From assembly GCF_014596445.1 (NCBI RefSeq), contig NZ_MECL01000106.1:1-46310 (forward strand): a stretch of DNA of 46,310 nucleotides. The letters run 5' to 3'. Both the position numbers and the translations under genes were made by a program. Every line of letters starts with the position of its first letter. Within the stretch, counting starts at the first letter, position 1. This DNA comes from Streptomyces sp. CBMA29 (GTDB lineage Bacteria; Actinomycetota; Actinomycetes; Streptomycetales; Streptomycetaceae). Shown piece after piece: positions 8,141 to 15,730 of the stretch. The notes under the pieces were generated by a model. The model ran no database searches. It was not told where the DNA came from and worked only from the letters and a program-made list of their open reading frames with translations.

Positions 8141-9693
8141 CCGACGGTCACCCCTTCGAAGCGCTGCACCACCGTGGTCTCGGGCAGCGCCGACACCCCG
8201 CGGGTCCTGGCCAGGATGCGCGGCACCGTGAAGAGGAAGACGTTCGGCGTGGTGCGCACCGCGGTGGCGCTCGCGGCCTGGAGGACCTTCGGATAGTCGG
8301 GGGAGTCGAGCGGGGTGCGCGTCACCTTGTCGATGGCGGCGGCCAGTTCCGGCGGGGTGGTGCGGCCCGGATTCATCAACCCCTGCTCACCGAAGAGCAC
8401 TTGGAACGCCTGCACGGCGGAGTCGCGGCCCGCGAACTGGTCGACGGCCACCTGCCGGTCGTGCTGGATGTAGATGATCTGGGTGAACTGCGCCTCAGGG
8501 ATGACCTCGATCTTCGCGTTGATCCCGACCTTCTTGAGCTGCGCCTGGATCTGCTCGGGCTCGCCCTGCGCGGCGCCGGTGGTCAACGTGAGGTCCAGAC
8601 CGCCCGCGTGCCCGGCCTCCGCGAGCAACCGCTTGGCCTTCTCCGGGTCGTACGGGAAGAGGTTCGCGCTGGCCGGGTCGTACCCCGCGTAGCCCTTCGG
8701 GAAGGGCTGGTAGCTGACCTCGCCGTGGCCGAACGCCTGGGTCTTCAGGAGCGCTTCGCGGTCGATCGCGTACTTCAGGGCCTCGACCACCTTGGGGTCG
8801 TCGAACGGCGCCTTGCCGCTGTTCACATCCAGCGTGGCGACCACCATCGAGGGAATGACCTGCACTTCGAGCCCGGCCGCCTTGGCCGCCTCGACCTGGC
8901 TGCCCGGGATCTGCGCCACGTTGTACTGCCCCGACTGGAGCGCCGCGACGACCGTGGAGGCGTCGGGCAGCGGGTACAGCTCGAAGTTGTCCAGCTTGAC
9001 CGAGGCCGCGTCCCAGTACGTGGGGTTGCGCCGCAGGACGGCCTTGGCGTTCTGGGTGTACGAGGTCAGGGTGAATGGTCCCGAGCCGGCCGGTTTGGAC
9101 GCGATGCCCGCGGCGTCCGAGGTGAAGGCGGCCGGGTTGACGACCATCCCGGTCTTGCCCGCCAGCAGATTGGGGAGCTGGTAGTCCGGGTGCGTCAGGT
9201 CGATCACGACGGTGGTGGCGTTCGGCGCGGACACCGCCTTGACCGAGGTGAGCTGCGGTGCGACAAGCGACTTGGGGTCGGTACGGCCGCGGTCGAGGCT
9301 TTTCTTGACGGCGGTGGCGTCCAGCGCGGAGCCGTCGGAGAAGGTCAGCCCGGTACGGAGGGTGAAGGTCACCTGCGTGCCGAGGGTGTTGTACTTCCAC
9401 GCGCTGGCGAGCGCCGGTACGGCCGCGCCGTGCGGGTCGAGCTTCGTGAGGCCCGCGTAGACCAGGGAGAGCGAGTGCACGTCCCATCCGGCGGAGGAGA
9501 AGACCGGGTCCCACGAAGTGGGCAGCGCCCAGCCCCACTTGAGGACGGAGGAGCCCGCGCTGCTCCCCGAGGCGCCGCTGCCGCTGCCGCAGGCCGCGAG
9601 CGCCAGGGCGGCGCCCGCGCCGAGGCCGAGCCCGAGGAAGGAACGTCTGCTCGGGGAGGAGGGGAGGGAACTGGTCACGGCGGCACGATTCAT
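8137..9693 (-). CDS. ABC transporter substrate-binding lipoprotein (SBP_bac_5 family)
   Basis: A 518-residue binding protein of the DppA/OppA/NikA family. The N-terminus has a twin-arginine motif SRRSFLG (R16-R17), a hydrophobic core and a lipobox LAAC with Cys35, so it is likely a Tat-exported lipoprotein. The mature part shows the family segments [70 protein letters not shown] and [14 protein letters not shown]. The ligand cannot be read from sequence. The adjacent SsuD-like and DszC-like genes argue for an organosulfur solute. The ATG is preceded by AAAGGTGA at a slightly long spacing, inside a segment that can fold. A 386-nt leader lies between this gene and the short leader-peptide ORF. 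Confidence 0.9.
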   Translation of the reverse strand: MNRAAVTSSLPSSPSRRSFLGLGLGAGAALALAACGSGSGASGSSAGSSVLKWGWALPTSWDPVFSSAGWDVHSLSLVYAGLTKLDPHGAAVPALASAWKYNTLGTQVTFTLRTGLTFSDGSALDATAVKKSLDRGRTDPKSLVAPQLTSVKAVSAPNATTVVIDLTHPDYQLPNLLAGKTGMVVNPAAFTSDAAGIASKPAGSGPFTLTSYTQNAKAVLRRNPTYWDAASVKLDNFELYPLPDASTVVAALQSGQYNVAQIPGSQVEAAKAAGLEVQVIPSMVVATLDVNSGKAPFDDPKVVEALKYAIDREALLKTQAFGHGEVSYQPFPKGYAGYDPASANLFPYDPEKAKRLLAEAGHAGGLDLTLTTGAAQGEPEQIQAQLKKVGINAKIEVIPEAQFTQIIYIQHDRQVAVDQFAGRDSAVQAFQVLFGEQGLMNPGRTTPPELAAAIDKVTRTPLDSPDYPKVLQAASATAVRTTPNVFLFTVPRILARTRGVSALPETTVVQRFEGVTVG

Positions 9694-10079
9694 GACGAGG
9701 CGTCACCTTTCGAGGGTGCGTTTCGAGGGGGTGCCCTCGACGGTGAGGGCGGCGCGACGGGGGCGGCGTACGGCGTGCCGTTCCGCTCGGCGACGGCCAG
9801 GAGACCGGCGCGCCGAAGACGCAGGCGGCACGGATCGCGGTGCGGCGGCATGGCGGCGGCACTGTGCGGTGGGCGTGACGGGGGAGTGCCGCGCCGGGGC
9901 GGATGCCTCAGGCGGTTACGGCGGGGGTCATGGCGTAGGCGTCACGGGACGACGAGGCCACGGCGGGACGAGCGGGACGACGCGGGGGCGGGGCGCACGG
10001 GCCTGGACACAGGCCGGCCGACTTGGGGCCTGAGGTCTGCGGGGCGGTCAGGCGCCGCGCGAGGGCCACGGGCGTACGG
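9694..10079 (-). promoter_or_regulatory. Long untranslated leader between leader peptide and binding protein, possible attenuator
   Basis: No convincing gene is present in these 386 bases. On the minus-strand transcript they separate the leader-peptide stop from the binding-protein start. There is a 6-bp hairpin at 10000-10015 (GGCCTG/CAGGCC). At 9723-9740 a 7-bp hairpin (TCGAGGG/CCCTCGA, loop 4) lies close to the ribosome site. A second copy of ttcgaggg at 9709-9716, beside the Shine-Dalgarno, could pair with the same ccctcga strand, giving two mutually exclusive folds. This is what an attenuation or translation switch could look like, but it was judged by eye only. Confidence 0.4.
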
Positions 10080-10154
10080 TCAGCGACAGAGAGCGCTGCT
10101 GGTACGCAGGAAGTCCACGTAGCGGCACACCACACCGGGGTGCGTCGTAAGCAT
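10080..10154 (-). CDS. Short leader peptide of the sulfur operon
   Basis: A 24-codon ORF that reads Met-Leu-Thr-Thr-His-Pro-Gly-Val-Val-Cys and then RYVDFLRTSSALCR, followed by TGA. The pattern Arg-(His/Tyr)-Val-Asp-x-x-Arg-x-(Ala/Ser)-Ser-Ala-x-Cys near the C-terminus is the hallmark of the short peptides annotated as putative leader peptides ahead of sulfur-related operons in Streptomyces and relatives (from memory of that family). It lies upstream of the binding protein on the same strand. The ATG sits 6 nt after a CAGGAT -10 hexamer, so transcription should begin at or next to the A of the start codon, giving a leaderless message. The cysteine codon two codons before the stop fits cysteine-sensing by ribosome stalling, which is inference. 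Confidence 0.72.
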   Translation of the reverse strand: MLTTHPGVVCRYVDFLRTSSALCR

Positions 10155-10160
10155 GTGCCC

Positions 10161-10208
10161 ATCCTGACTGCCGGGGTGAGCCGATGTCAATGGACACCAA
10201 AAGGTGTC
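10161..10208 (-). promoter_or_regulatory. Promoter of the sulfur operon with dyad operator
   Basis: On the minus strand there is TTGACA (10185-10190), an 18-bp spacer and CAGGAT (10161-10166), a good vegetative-type promoter. Just upstream is a perfect 6-bp inverted repeat GACACC-AAAA-GGTGTC (10193-10208). The predicted start site coincides with the leader-peptide ATG at 10154. The GGTGTC half lies two bases upstream of the extended TTGACATC, the same place as the GACACC half-site at the cupin promoter. Confidence 0.6.
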
Positions 10209-10249
10209 TCATTCGGTGGAACGGTCACCGCGCACGAGAGACCCGCTGG

Positions 10250-11200
10250 TCAACGCGGCGACGGGGGTGCGGATACGGGGGCCGGGTATGCCGCGGCCTC
10301 GGCCGGGTGGAGCCACAGCGGGCCGTTCCCGGTGGCGACCAGGACGGCCGACGCGGGCGGCGTGACCCCTGGCGCCAGCAGCTCCCACTCCGGCCGGGTC
10401 AGGCTGCGGTGGTACGCCAACAGGGCCTCGGCCGAAGGCCGTTCGACCGACACGGACACGCCTGGGGCGACCGCGAGCGCCGCCTCCAGATAGCTCGCCG
10501 TCGGACGCCTGCCGGGCACCACGCGACGCCCGAGCGGGCCGGTCAGCACGACGGTGGGCAGCGCGTACCGCAGCTCTCCCGACGGCGTCTCCTTGGCGGC
10601 GCCTGGATGCGGCCCGGCCGCTGTGACGGTCAGCGCATCGGCCAGCGCGGCGGTCAGCGCATCGGTCAGCGGGGCGCGCGTCTCCCGACGGTCGGCCGTC
10701 ACGGCGGCGAGCACCTGGGGGGACGCGGCGTCGGCGGCCAGGCGTACGGGGTCGAGGCCGGGCACGCCGTCGGCGGCGGCCAGCGCCAGGTCCAGTGTGT
10801 CGGCGGGCTCGCCGGTCACGAACATCGTCTCGCGCAGCCGTCGCAGCACCCAGTCGGCCACCTGCCCGCCCTGCGCCTCGGCCGCCTTGGCGACCAGCGA
10901 CGCCGGCCAGCTCGTCGCCGCCACCCGGCTCAGCCGCGCCGCGTGCGGAGCCCCGGTGTGCCCGCTGATCTCCCGGACGAAGCCCTCGTACCACCGGGTC
11001 TCGGCCGCCGGATCGGGCGCCGGGTCGTCGTCGGTGTCGAAGAGAATGCCGAACACCCGCCGCCACGACGCCTGTTCGCCGAGTGCGGCCCGCAGCGCGC
11101 GGAAGACGGGTTCGGAGCCCCACGCCCACGGGCAGAGCGGATCGGTGTACTCGGTGACATGGAGATGGTCGGTGCCACCGGGCGGCGGGGGACCGGTCAT
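10250..11200 (-). CDS. DsbA-family protein with a CPWA motif
   Basis: A 316-residue protein of the DSBA-like thioredoxin-fold group (FrnE-like in outline). Near the N-terminus it has HVTEYTDPLCPWAWGSEP, where the usual CxxC has become C-P-W-A (Cys23), so only one active-site cysteine is left. Downstream blocks WRRVFGILFD, ADWVLRRLRETMFV and ALPTVVLTGPLGRRVVPG match the helical insert and the cis-Pro strand region of the family. No signal peptide is seen, so it should be cytoplasmic. The ATG overlaps the Rrf2 regulator stop by ATGA, so the two are made together. A link to thiol, mycothiol or sulfur metabolism is inferred from the neighbours; a dithiol disulfide oxidase role is doubtful with one Cys. 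Confidence 0.75.
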   Translation of the reverse strand: MTGPPPPGGTDHLHVTEYTDPLCPWAWGSEPVFRALRAALGEQASWRRVFGILFDTDDDPAPDPAAETRWYEGFVREISGHTGAPHAARLSRVAATSWPASLVAKAAEAQGGQVADWVLRRLRETMFVTGEPADTLDLALAAADGVPGLDPVRLAADAASPQVLAAVTADRRETRAPLTDALTAALADALTVTAAGPHPGAAKETPSGELRYALPTVVLTGPLGRRVVPGRRPTASYLEAALAVAPGVSVSVERPSAEALLAYHRSLTRPEWELLAPGVTPPASAVLVATGNGPLWLHPAEAAAYPAPVSAPPSPR

Positions 11201-11727
11201 GCCACGCCCGCCAGGCGGTCCTCGCCTGCCGAAGGGGCGGCCGAAGGGGCGGCCGAGGCGGCGTCCGGCGCGGCGTCCGGCGCGGCGGCTTGTGAGGCGG
11301 CGGCCTGTGTGCCACCGGCCGCGGCCGACCCGGACGGCAGCAGCGCGGCGATCGTCACCCCGGCCAGCACGGCGGCGGCGCCCTCCTCGATCGTGCGCCA
11401 CACACTCGGCAGGCCCGTGGCGGGCGCCGGATACGCCAGCTCGGCCAACGGCTCGCCGCGCAGCGTGATCACCTCGCCGTCCACGGCGCGCACCACGTCG
11501 AGCAGCGTGATCTCGGCGGCGGGCCTGGTCAGCCAGTAGCCGCCTTCGCAGCCGCGCTGGCTGCGCACCAGCCCCGCCCGCCGCAGCTCGCCGACCACGG
11601 ACTTCAGGAATCGGAACGGAATCTCCTGCGAGGAGGCGATGGCCTCGCAGGTCAGCGGGCGGTCGATGTCGCAGGCCAGCTCCATGAGGGCCCGCGCGGC
11701 GTAGTCCGCCTTCGCGGAGATATGCAT
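11197..11727 (-). CDS. Rrf2-family transcriptional regulator
   Basis: A 176-residue regulator starting MHISAKADYAARALMELA, the standard Rrf2 N-terminus. The winged helix covers residues 1-80, with the recognition-helix region IPFRFLKSVVGELRRAGLV and the wing RSQRGCEGGYWLTRPA. Cysteines are at 19, 27 and 60 only. The three-cysteine iron-sulfur cluster loop of IscR/NsrR, normally near residues 90-105, is absent, as in the CymR branch that senses cysteine status through a partner. The tail beyond about 140 is Ala/Ser-rich. CATACT lies six bases before the ATG with no ribosome site, so the mRNA may be leaderless. It is translationally coupled to the DsbA-like gene and divergent from the cupin gene. 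Control of the sulfur genes is a reasonable inference. Confidence 0.85.
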   Translation of the reverse strand: MHISAKADYAARALMELACDIDRPLTCEAIASSQEIPFRFLKSVVGELRRAGLVRSQRGCEGGYWLTRPAAEITLLDVVRAVDGEVITLRGEPLAELAYPAPATGLPSVWRTIEEGAAAVLAGVTIAALLPSGSAAAGGTQAAASQAAAPDAAPDAASAAPSAAPSAGEDRLAGVA

Positions 11728-11816
11728 GGCACCAGTATGGCGCGCCGGACGGCGGAGGGCGGCACCGCCGTAGGCCCCGTCAGCCACGGAAAGGTGCGTC
11801 TGTGCAGGTGAGCCGT

Positions 11817-11858
11817 AATGGACACCTCTTGACATCTTTTCCGGGCGCCCTCTAGCGT
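11817..11858 (+). promoter_or_regulatory. Promoter of the cupin gene
   Basis: TTGACA (11829-11834), an 18-bp spacer and TAGCGT (11853-11858) lie eight bases before the ATG at 11867, and there is no purine-rich ribosome site. The message is thus probably leaderless or nearly so. The 10-mer aatggacacc (11817-11826) also occurs at 10189-10198 beside the operon promoter. In both promoters the -35 is extended to TTGACATC. Confidence 0.55.
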
Positions 11859-11866
11859 CGTCTGCC

Positions 11867-12373
11867 ATGAGCGATCAGCCGACCATCGCCGGTGAGGGAT
11901 TCCATCCGCATCTCCCGGCCGGTTCCGACCCTTCGCACGGCTCGCTGCGCAGCCGACTGCACCACATCAGGGCCGACGGCCTCGACGGCGACACCGCGCA
12001 GACCGGCGGCATGCGGCGGTTCGCGGCGATCAGCGGCGGGACCGTCGGGTCCGAGCGGCTGTGGATGGGCCAGACCCATGTCGCCCCCGCCACCGCCTCC
12101 TCCGACCACCACCACGGCGAGTCGGAGACCGCGATCTATGTCGTCAGCGGACGGCCGGAGTTCGTCTTCGTGGACGACTCCGGCGGTGAGCCCGAGGAGG
12201 TACGGCTGCGCGCCGCGCCCGGGGACTACATCTTCGTACCCCCCTTCGTGCCGCACCGCGAGGAGAACCCCGACGACTCCGAGGAGGCCGTGGTCGTCAT
12301 CGCCCGCAGCACCCAGGAGGCGATCGTGGTGAACCTCCCGAGTCTGTACGCGCTTCCGGGTGACGGCTCCTGA
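11867..12373 (+). CDS. Cupin-domain protein
   Basis: A 168-residue single-domain cupin. Motif 1 is seen as SDHHHGESETAIYVVSG (metal-ligand His residues and Glu) and motif 2 as APGDYIFVPPFVPHREEN (His after Pro), so it probably binds a divalent metal. The N-terminal part (residues 1-60) is not diagnostic. Enzyme or sensor activity cannot be assigned; cupins of this shape are often found near sulfur-metabolism genes, and cysteine dioxygenase-type chemistry is one possibility. It is divergent from the Rrf2 gene with 139 bp between starts and shares promoter features with the sulfur operon. A 14-bp terminator stem overlaps its stop codon. Confidence 0.82.
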   Translation: MSDQPTIAGEGFHPHLPAGSDPSHGSLRSRLHHIRADGLDGDTAQTGGMRRFAAISGGTVGSERLWMGQTHVAPATASSDHHHGESETAIYVVSGRPEFVFVDDSGGEPEEVRLRAAPGDYIFVPPFVPHREENPDDSEEAVVVIARSTQEAIVVNLPSLYALPGDGS

Positions 12374-12388
12374 CGAGCCGTCACCCGG
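12356..12388. terminator. Bidirectional terminator hairpin
   Basis: A perfect 14-bp inverted repeat (ccgggtgacggctc and its complement) with a 5-nt loop ctgac lies between two convergent genes. The cupin TGA stop is inside the loop. There is no long T-tract, as is common in high-GC actinomycetes. Confidence 0.8.
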
Positions 12389-12406
12389 AAGGACCGGCGG
12401 CCGAGG

Positions 12407-15376
12407 TCAGTCGTTGATCAGGTCGAATTCCTCCCAGGGGCCGATCGCCGTACGGTTGGCGATCAGGGCGGCGGCGCCCGCGTTCTCCGCCGTCACGTAC
12501 TGATGGTTGGAGTGGGCGCGCAGCGTCACGGCGCCGTCCGGGTCGTGGATCAGGTCGAAGGTCTCGGCGGCGCCGATGGTGCCGCTGTTCGCGATCAGCG
12601 CACCGGCCCCGGAGCCGGGGGTGGTCACGTACTTGTTGTTGGCGTGCGCCCGCAGCGCGACCGTCCCTGAACCGAGGTCGATTGCGTCGAAAGTCTCCCA
12701 GGGGCCGATCGCCGTACGGTTGGCGATGAGCGCGGCGGCGCCCGCGTTCTCCGCCGTCACGTACTGACTGTTGGCGTGCGCCTTGAGGCTGATCGTGGTG
12801 CTCTGGCCGGGATTCCCGGTCCCGCCGCCGTTGCCCGCGGGGATGGTGGTCTGGCCGGTGAGGCGGATGTCGCGGGAGGAGGAGCCGATGTAGACGGTGT
12901 TGGTGCCGGCCGCGTTGGTCCAGGTGGTGGTCCAGTTCTGGAAGCTGCGGGCGTCCAGGGTGAGCGAGACGTGCTGGCTCTGGCCGGGGTTGAGGCTGAC
13001 GCGCTGGAAGCCCCGCAGGCTCTTGGGCGGTTCACCCGTCGTGGCGGGTTGTCCGACGTAGACCTGGGCGACTTCGGCGCCTGCTCGTGTGCCGGTGTTG
13101 GTGATGTCGAAGCCGACGGCGACGTTGCCGTTGCTGTCGGGTGCGCCGACGGTCAGGCCGGAGTAGCCGAAGGTCGTGTAGGACAGGCCGAAGCCGAAGG
13201 GATAGGCCGGGGTTTTGTTCTGTGAGTCGTACCAGCGGTAGCCGACGTTGATGCCTTCGCTGTACTGCACGGTGTTGTTCTGGCCGGGCCATTGGGCGGT
13301 GGTGTGGGCGGGGACGTCGGCGAGGGAGGCGGGGAAGGTGACGGGCAGTTTGCCGGAGAAGTTGACGTCGCCGTAGAGGAGCCGGGCGATGGCGTTGCCG
13401 TCCTCCTGGCCCGGATACCAGTTCTCGACGATGCCCCGGACGGAATTGGCCCACGGCATGGCGATCGCGGAACCGCTGTTGACGACCACCGTGGTGTTGG
13501 GGTTGGCCGCCGCCACATCGGTGACGAGCTGATTCTGGTCGGCGGAGAGCGAGATGTCGTTGATGTCGGCGCCTTCGCCCTCGCCCTTGTTCACGAAGAC
13601 GATCGCGGTGTCCGCGTCGCGCGCCGCGGTGACGGCCTCGCCGTGCAGGTCCTGGTTGGGGATCTGCCAGCCCAGTTCCAGCTCGCTGCCGCCGCCGTCC
13701 TGGAAGTAGTCGATCTCGACGCTGACCGGCTGGCCCGCCGTGAGCGTCACCGTGCCCGTCTTCGTGGTGGTCGGCTGATTCGCCCAGTTGCCGATGATCT
13801 GCTGGCCGTTGACGAACAGCCTGCTGCCGTCGTCACTGGTCAGGGCGAAGGTGTAGGTGCCGGTGGTCGGCGGGGTCAGCGTGCCGGTCCACTTCGCCGA
13901 CCAGCCGGTCGCCGGGACGCCGGACGCCGGAGAGGCGCCGCCCCACAGGAAGTTCAGCGTCGGGTCGACCCGCGAGAGGACCGGCGTGCCGCCCATCGAC
14001 GTGCCGTTGTAGAACTGCCCGTACAGGCCGTGGCCGCTGCCCGAAGAGGGCGTCAGATACGGGCTGCCGACGATCTCGCCGCTCGGGGAGGCGTATCCCT
14101 GGGCGTAGTTGACGCTCGCGCCGCCGCCCGCGCGGGTGACCAGCGCCGAGTACGGGGTCACGACCGAGGACGAGCCGACGTGCGCGCTGCCGCCGCCCGC
14201 CGTCATGGCGTTGGGACCCGCGTCGTCGCCGATCACGGCGATCTTCCTGTTCGCGGAGCCCAGCGGCAGGGCGGCGGAGGCGTTCTTCAGCAGGACGCTG
14301 CCCTCCTCGGCGACCTGCCGGGCCGTGGTCCGGTGCGCGTCCGTGCTGACCGGCGTGGTGATGGTGCCGGTCTGCGTGGTGTCGAAGAGCCCGGAGGCGA
14401 ACATCGCGGTGAGGATGCGGCGGACGTGCCCGTCGAGCGTGGCCTGCGAGACCTGGCCGGACGACACCGCGTTGGTGAGCGCGGTGCCGTAGAAGTCGCT
14501 GCCGTTCATCTCCTGGTCCAGGCCGTTGTTGGCCGACGCGATGGTGGAGTGGGTGCCGCCCCAGTCGGAGGTGACGAAGCCGGTGAAGCCGAGGTCGCCC
14601 TCCAGCACCTGCTGGATCAACTGGGCGTTCTCGCAGGCGAAGGTGCCCGCGACCGAGGCGTAGGAACACATCACCGAGTACGCCTGGCCCTGCTTGACGG
14701 CGGCCTCGAAGGCGGGCAGGTAGATCTCCCGCTGGGTGCGGTCGGACATGATGACGTTGTCCGAGGCGTTGTTGCGGTTGGTCTCCTGGTTGTAGTCCGC
14801 GTAGTGCTTGACCTGGGCCATCGGACCCTGGCTCTGGATGCCCTGGATGTCGGCGGCGCCCAACTGGCCCGCCAGGTAGGGGTCTTCGCCCATCGACTCG
14901 AAGGCGCGGCCCCAGCGCGGGTCGCGCACGATGTTGATCGTCGGGCCGAGCACCACATTGGCGCCCTTGCCCCACTCCTCGTTGCCGATCACCTGGCCGT
15001 AGCTCTTGGCCAGGTCGCGGTCCCAGGACGCCGCGGCGGCCACCGGGGCCGGGAGCTGTGTGACACCGCCCGCGCCGTCCGCGACGCCCGCGGGGCCGTC
15101 CTGAAGGCGTAACTGGGGTATGCCGAGACGGGTGTTGGCGTCCACGCAGGCGCCCCAGGAGCACTGCGCGCCGCCGTGCATCATCGTGATCTTCTCGGCG
15201 TTGGTCATCTGCGCCAGCAGTGCGTCGGCGCGCTGCGCGGGGGTGTCGGCCGCGCTCGTCCACGGCCGGGCGCCGACCGCCGACGCGGACTGCGCGGGCA
15301 GCGGTCCGGCGGTCAGGGCGGCCAGCGCGGCGACCGCGATGGCGAGCACGCTGGAGAGCAGGGGGCGTCGTCTCAT
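12407..15376 (-). CDS. Secreted GH3 glycosidase with PA14 and fascin-like domains
   Basis: A 989-residue secreted enzyme. It has an Arg-rich signal peptide (MRRRPLLSSVLAIAVAALAALTAG; cleavage near residue 33) and a GH3 N-domain with KHY (190-192) and the nucleophile Asp271 in VTSDWGGTH. The GH3 C-domain (KIAVIGDDAGPNAMTAGGGSA) is interrupted at about 455-595 by a PA14 domain (GLYGQFYNGTSMGG, then SDDGSRLFVNGQQIIGNW). A fibronectin-like domain follows (DITNTGTRAGAEVAQVYVG). From about 865 there are three 44-residue beta-trefoil repeats of the fascin-like type (AHANSQYVTAENAG). PA14-containing GH3 enzymes are mostly beta-glucosidases acting on beta-glucans, so that is the likely activity. The chosen ATG begins the signal peptide; earlier in-frame starts would spoil it. 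Confidence 0.9.
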   Translation of the reverse strand: MRRRPLLSSVLAIAVAALAALTAGPLPAQSASAVGARPWTSAADTPAQRADALLAQMTNAEKITMMHGGAQCSWGACVDANTRLGIPQLRLQDGPAGVADGAGGVTQLPAPVAAAASWDRDLAKSYGQVIGNEEWGKGANVVLGPTINIVRDPRWGRAFESMGEDPYLAGQLGAADIQGIQSQGPMAQVKHYADYNQETNRNNASDNVIMSDRTQREIYLPAFEAAVKQGQAYSVMCSYASVAGTFACENAQLIQQVLEGDLGFTGFVTSDWGGTHSTIASANNGLDQEMNGSDFYGTALTNAVSSGQVSQATLDGHVRRILTAMFASGLFDTTQTGTITTPVSTDAHRTTARQVAEEGSVLLKNASAALPLGSANRKIAVIGDDAGPNAMTAGGGSAHVGSSSVVTPYSALVTRAGGGASVNYAQGYASPSGEIVGSPYLTPSSGSGHGLYGQFYNGTSMGGTPVLSRVDPTLNFLWGGASPASGVPATGWSAKWTGTLTPPTTGTYTFALTSDDGSRLFVNGQQIIGNWANQPTTTKTGTVTLTAGQPVSVEIDYFQDGGGSELELGWQIPNQDLHGEAVTAARDADTAIVFVNKGEGEGADINDISLSADQNQLVTDVAAANPNTTVVVNSGSAIAMPWANSVRGIVENWYPGQEDGNAIARLLYGDVNFSGKLPVTFPASLADVPAHTTAQWPGQNNTVQYSEGINVGYRWYDSQNKTPAYPFGFGLSYTTFGYSGLTVGAPDSNGNVAVGFDITNTGTRAGAEVAQVYVGQPATTGEPPKSLRGFQRVSLNPGQSQHVSLTLDARSFQNWTTTWTNAAGTNTVYIGSSSRDIRLTGQTTIPAGNGGGTGNPGQSTTISLKAHANSQYVTAENAGAAALIANRTAIGPWETFDAIDLGSGTVALRAHANNKYVTTPGSGAGALIANSGTIGAAETFDLIHDPDGAVTLRAHSNHQYVTAENAGAAALIANRTAIGPWEEFDLIND
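12431..12767 (-). repeat. Near-identical repeats encoding trefoil units of the GH3 enzyme
   Basis: The 73-base blocks 12431-12503 and 12695-12767 differ at only two positions; they encode parts of the first and third fascin-like units. The middle unit has diverged much more. This points to recent duplication or gene conversion within the domain. Confidence 0.85.
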
Positions 15377-15730
15377 CGCCACTCCGTTCGGGTTCGGCGG
15401 GCGGTGTGTGGGGTGCCGCCCGTGCCAGGGGGGATGGAGCCCAAGAGTGCTCACCGAGGATTGTGCTCAACTTGCGCACAGGTCAAGGGTTATTGCAGAT
15501 TCGACGCCGCCATATTGCGTGAAGTCGGCCGCTAAGACCGTCTGTCGCGTACGCGGCTGCCCAGATTAGGTGCGATCCCGAACACCCGGAGCGCCCCGGT
15601 CCCGGACATGCGGAAGGGCCGCCGCCCTGGACAGGGCGGCGGCCCCTCGCACTCGGTGGTGCCCGTAGACGCGCCTGTGGGGCGACGCGCCTACGGGGTC
15701 TCAGGCGCCATGACGGCCTTCGTCACGGGG
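15377..15730. other. Intergenic region with GH3 promoter and operator-like dyad
   Basis: No gene is seen in these 354 bases. The part next to the GH3 start contains a near-perfect 17-bp dyad GTGCTCAACTTGCGCAC (15463-15479, arms matching at seven of eight pairs apart from one mismatch). It lies next to a minus-strand TTGACC (-35-like). The distal part contains a terminator hairpin for the upstream gene. Confidence 0.45.
15616..15645 (-). terminator. Terminator hairpin after the beta-helix gene
   Basis: The 14-bp arms gggccgccgccctg and cagggcggcggccc are separated by two bases (the loop will open a few inner pairs). The hairpin lies about 85 bases beyond the stop of the minus-strand CBM32/beta-helix gene. 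Confidence 0.7.

Noticed and set aside
8095..10122. Plus-strand open frame opposite the binding protein and operon leader
   Set aside because: No domain, no ribosome site, antisense to a clear lipoprotein gene.
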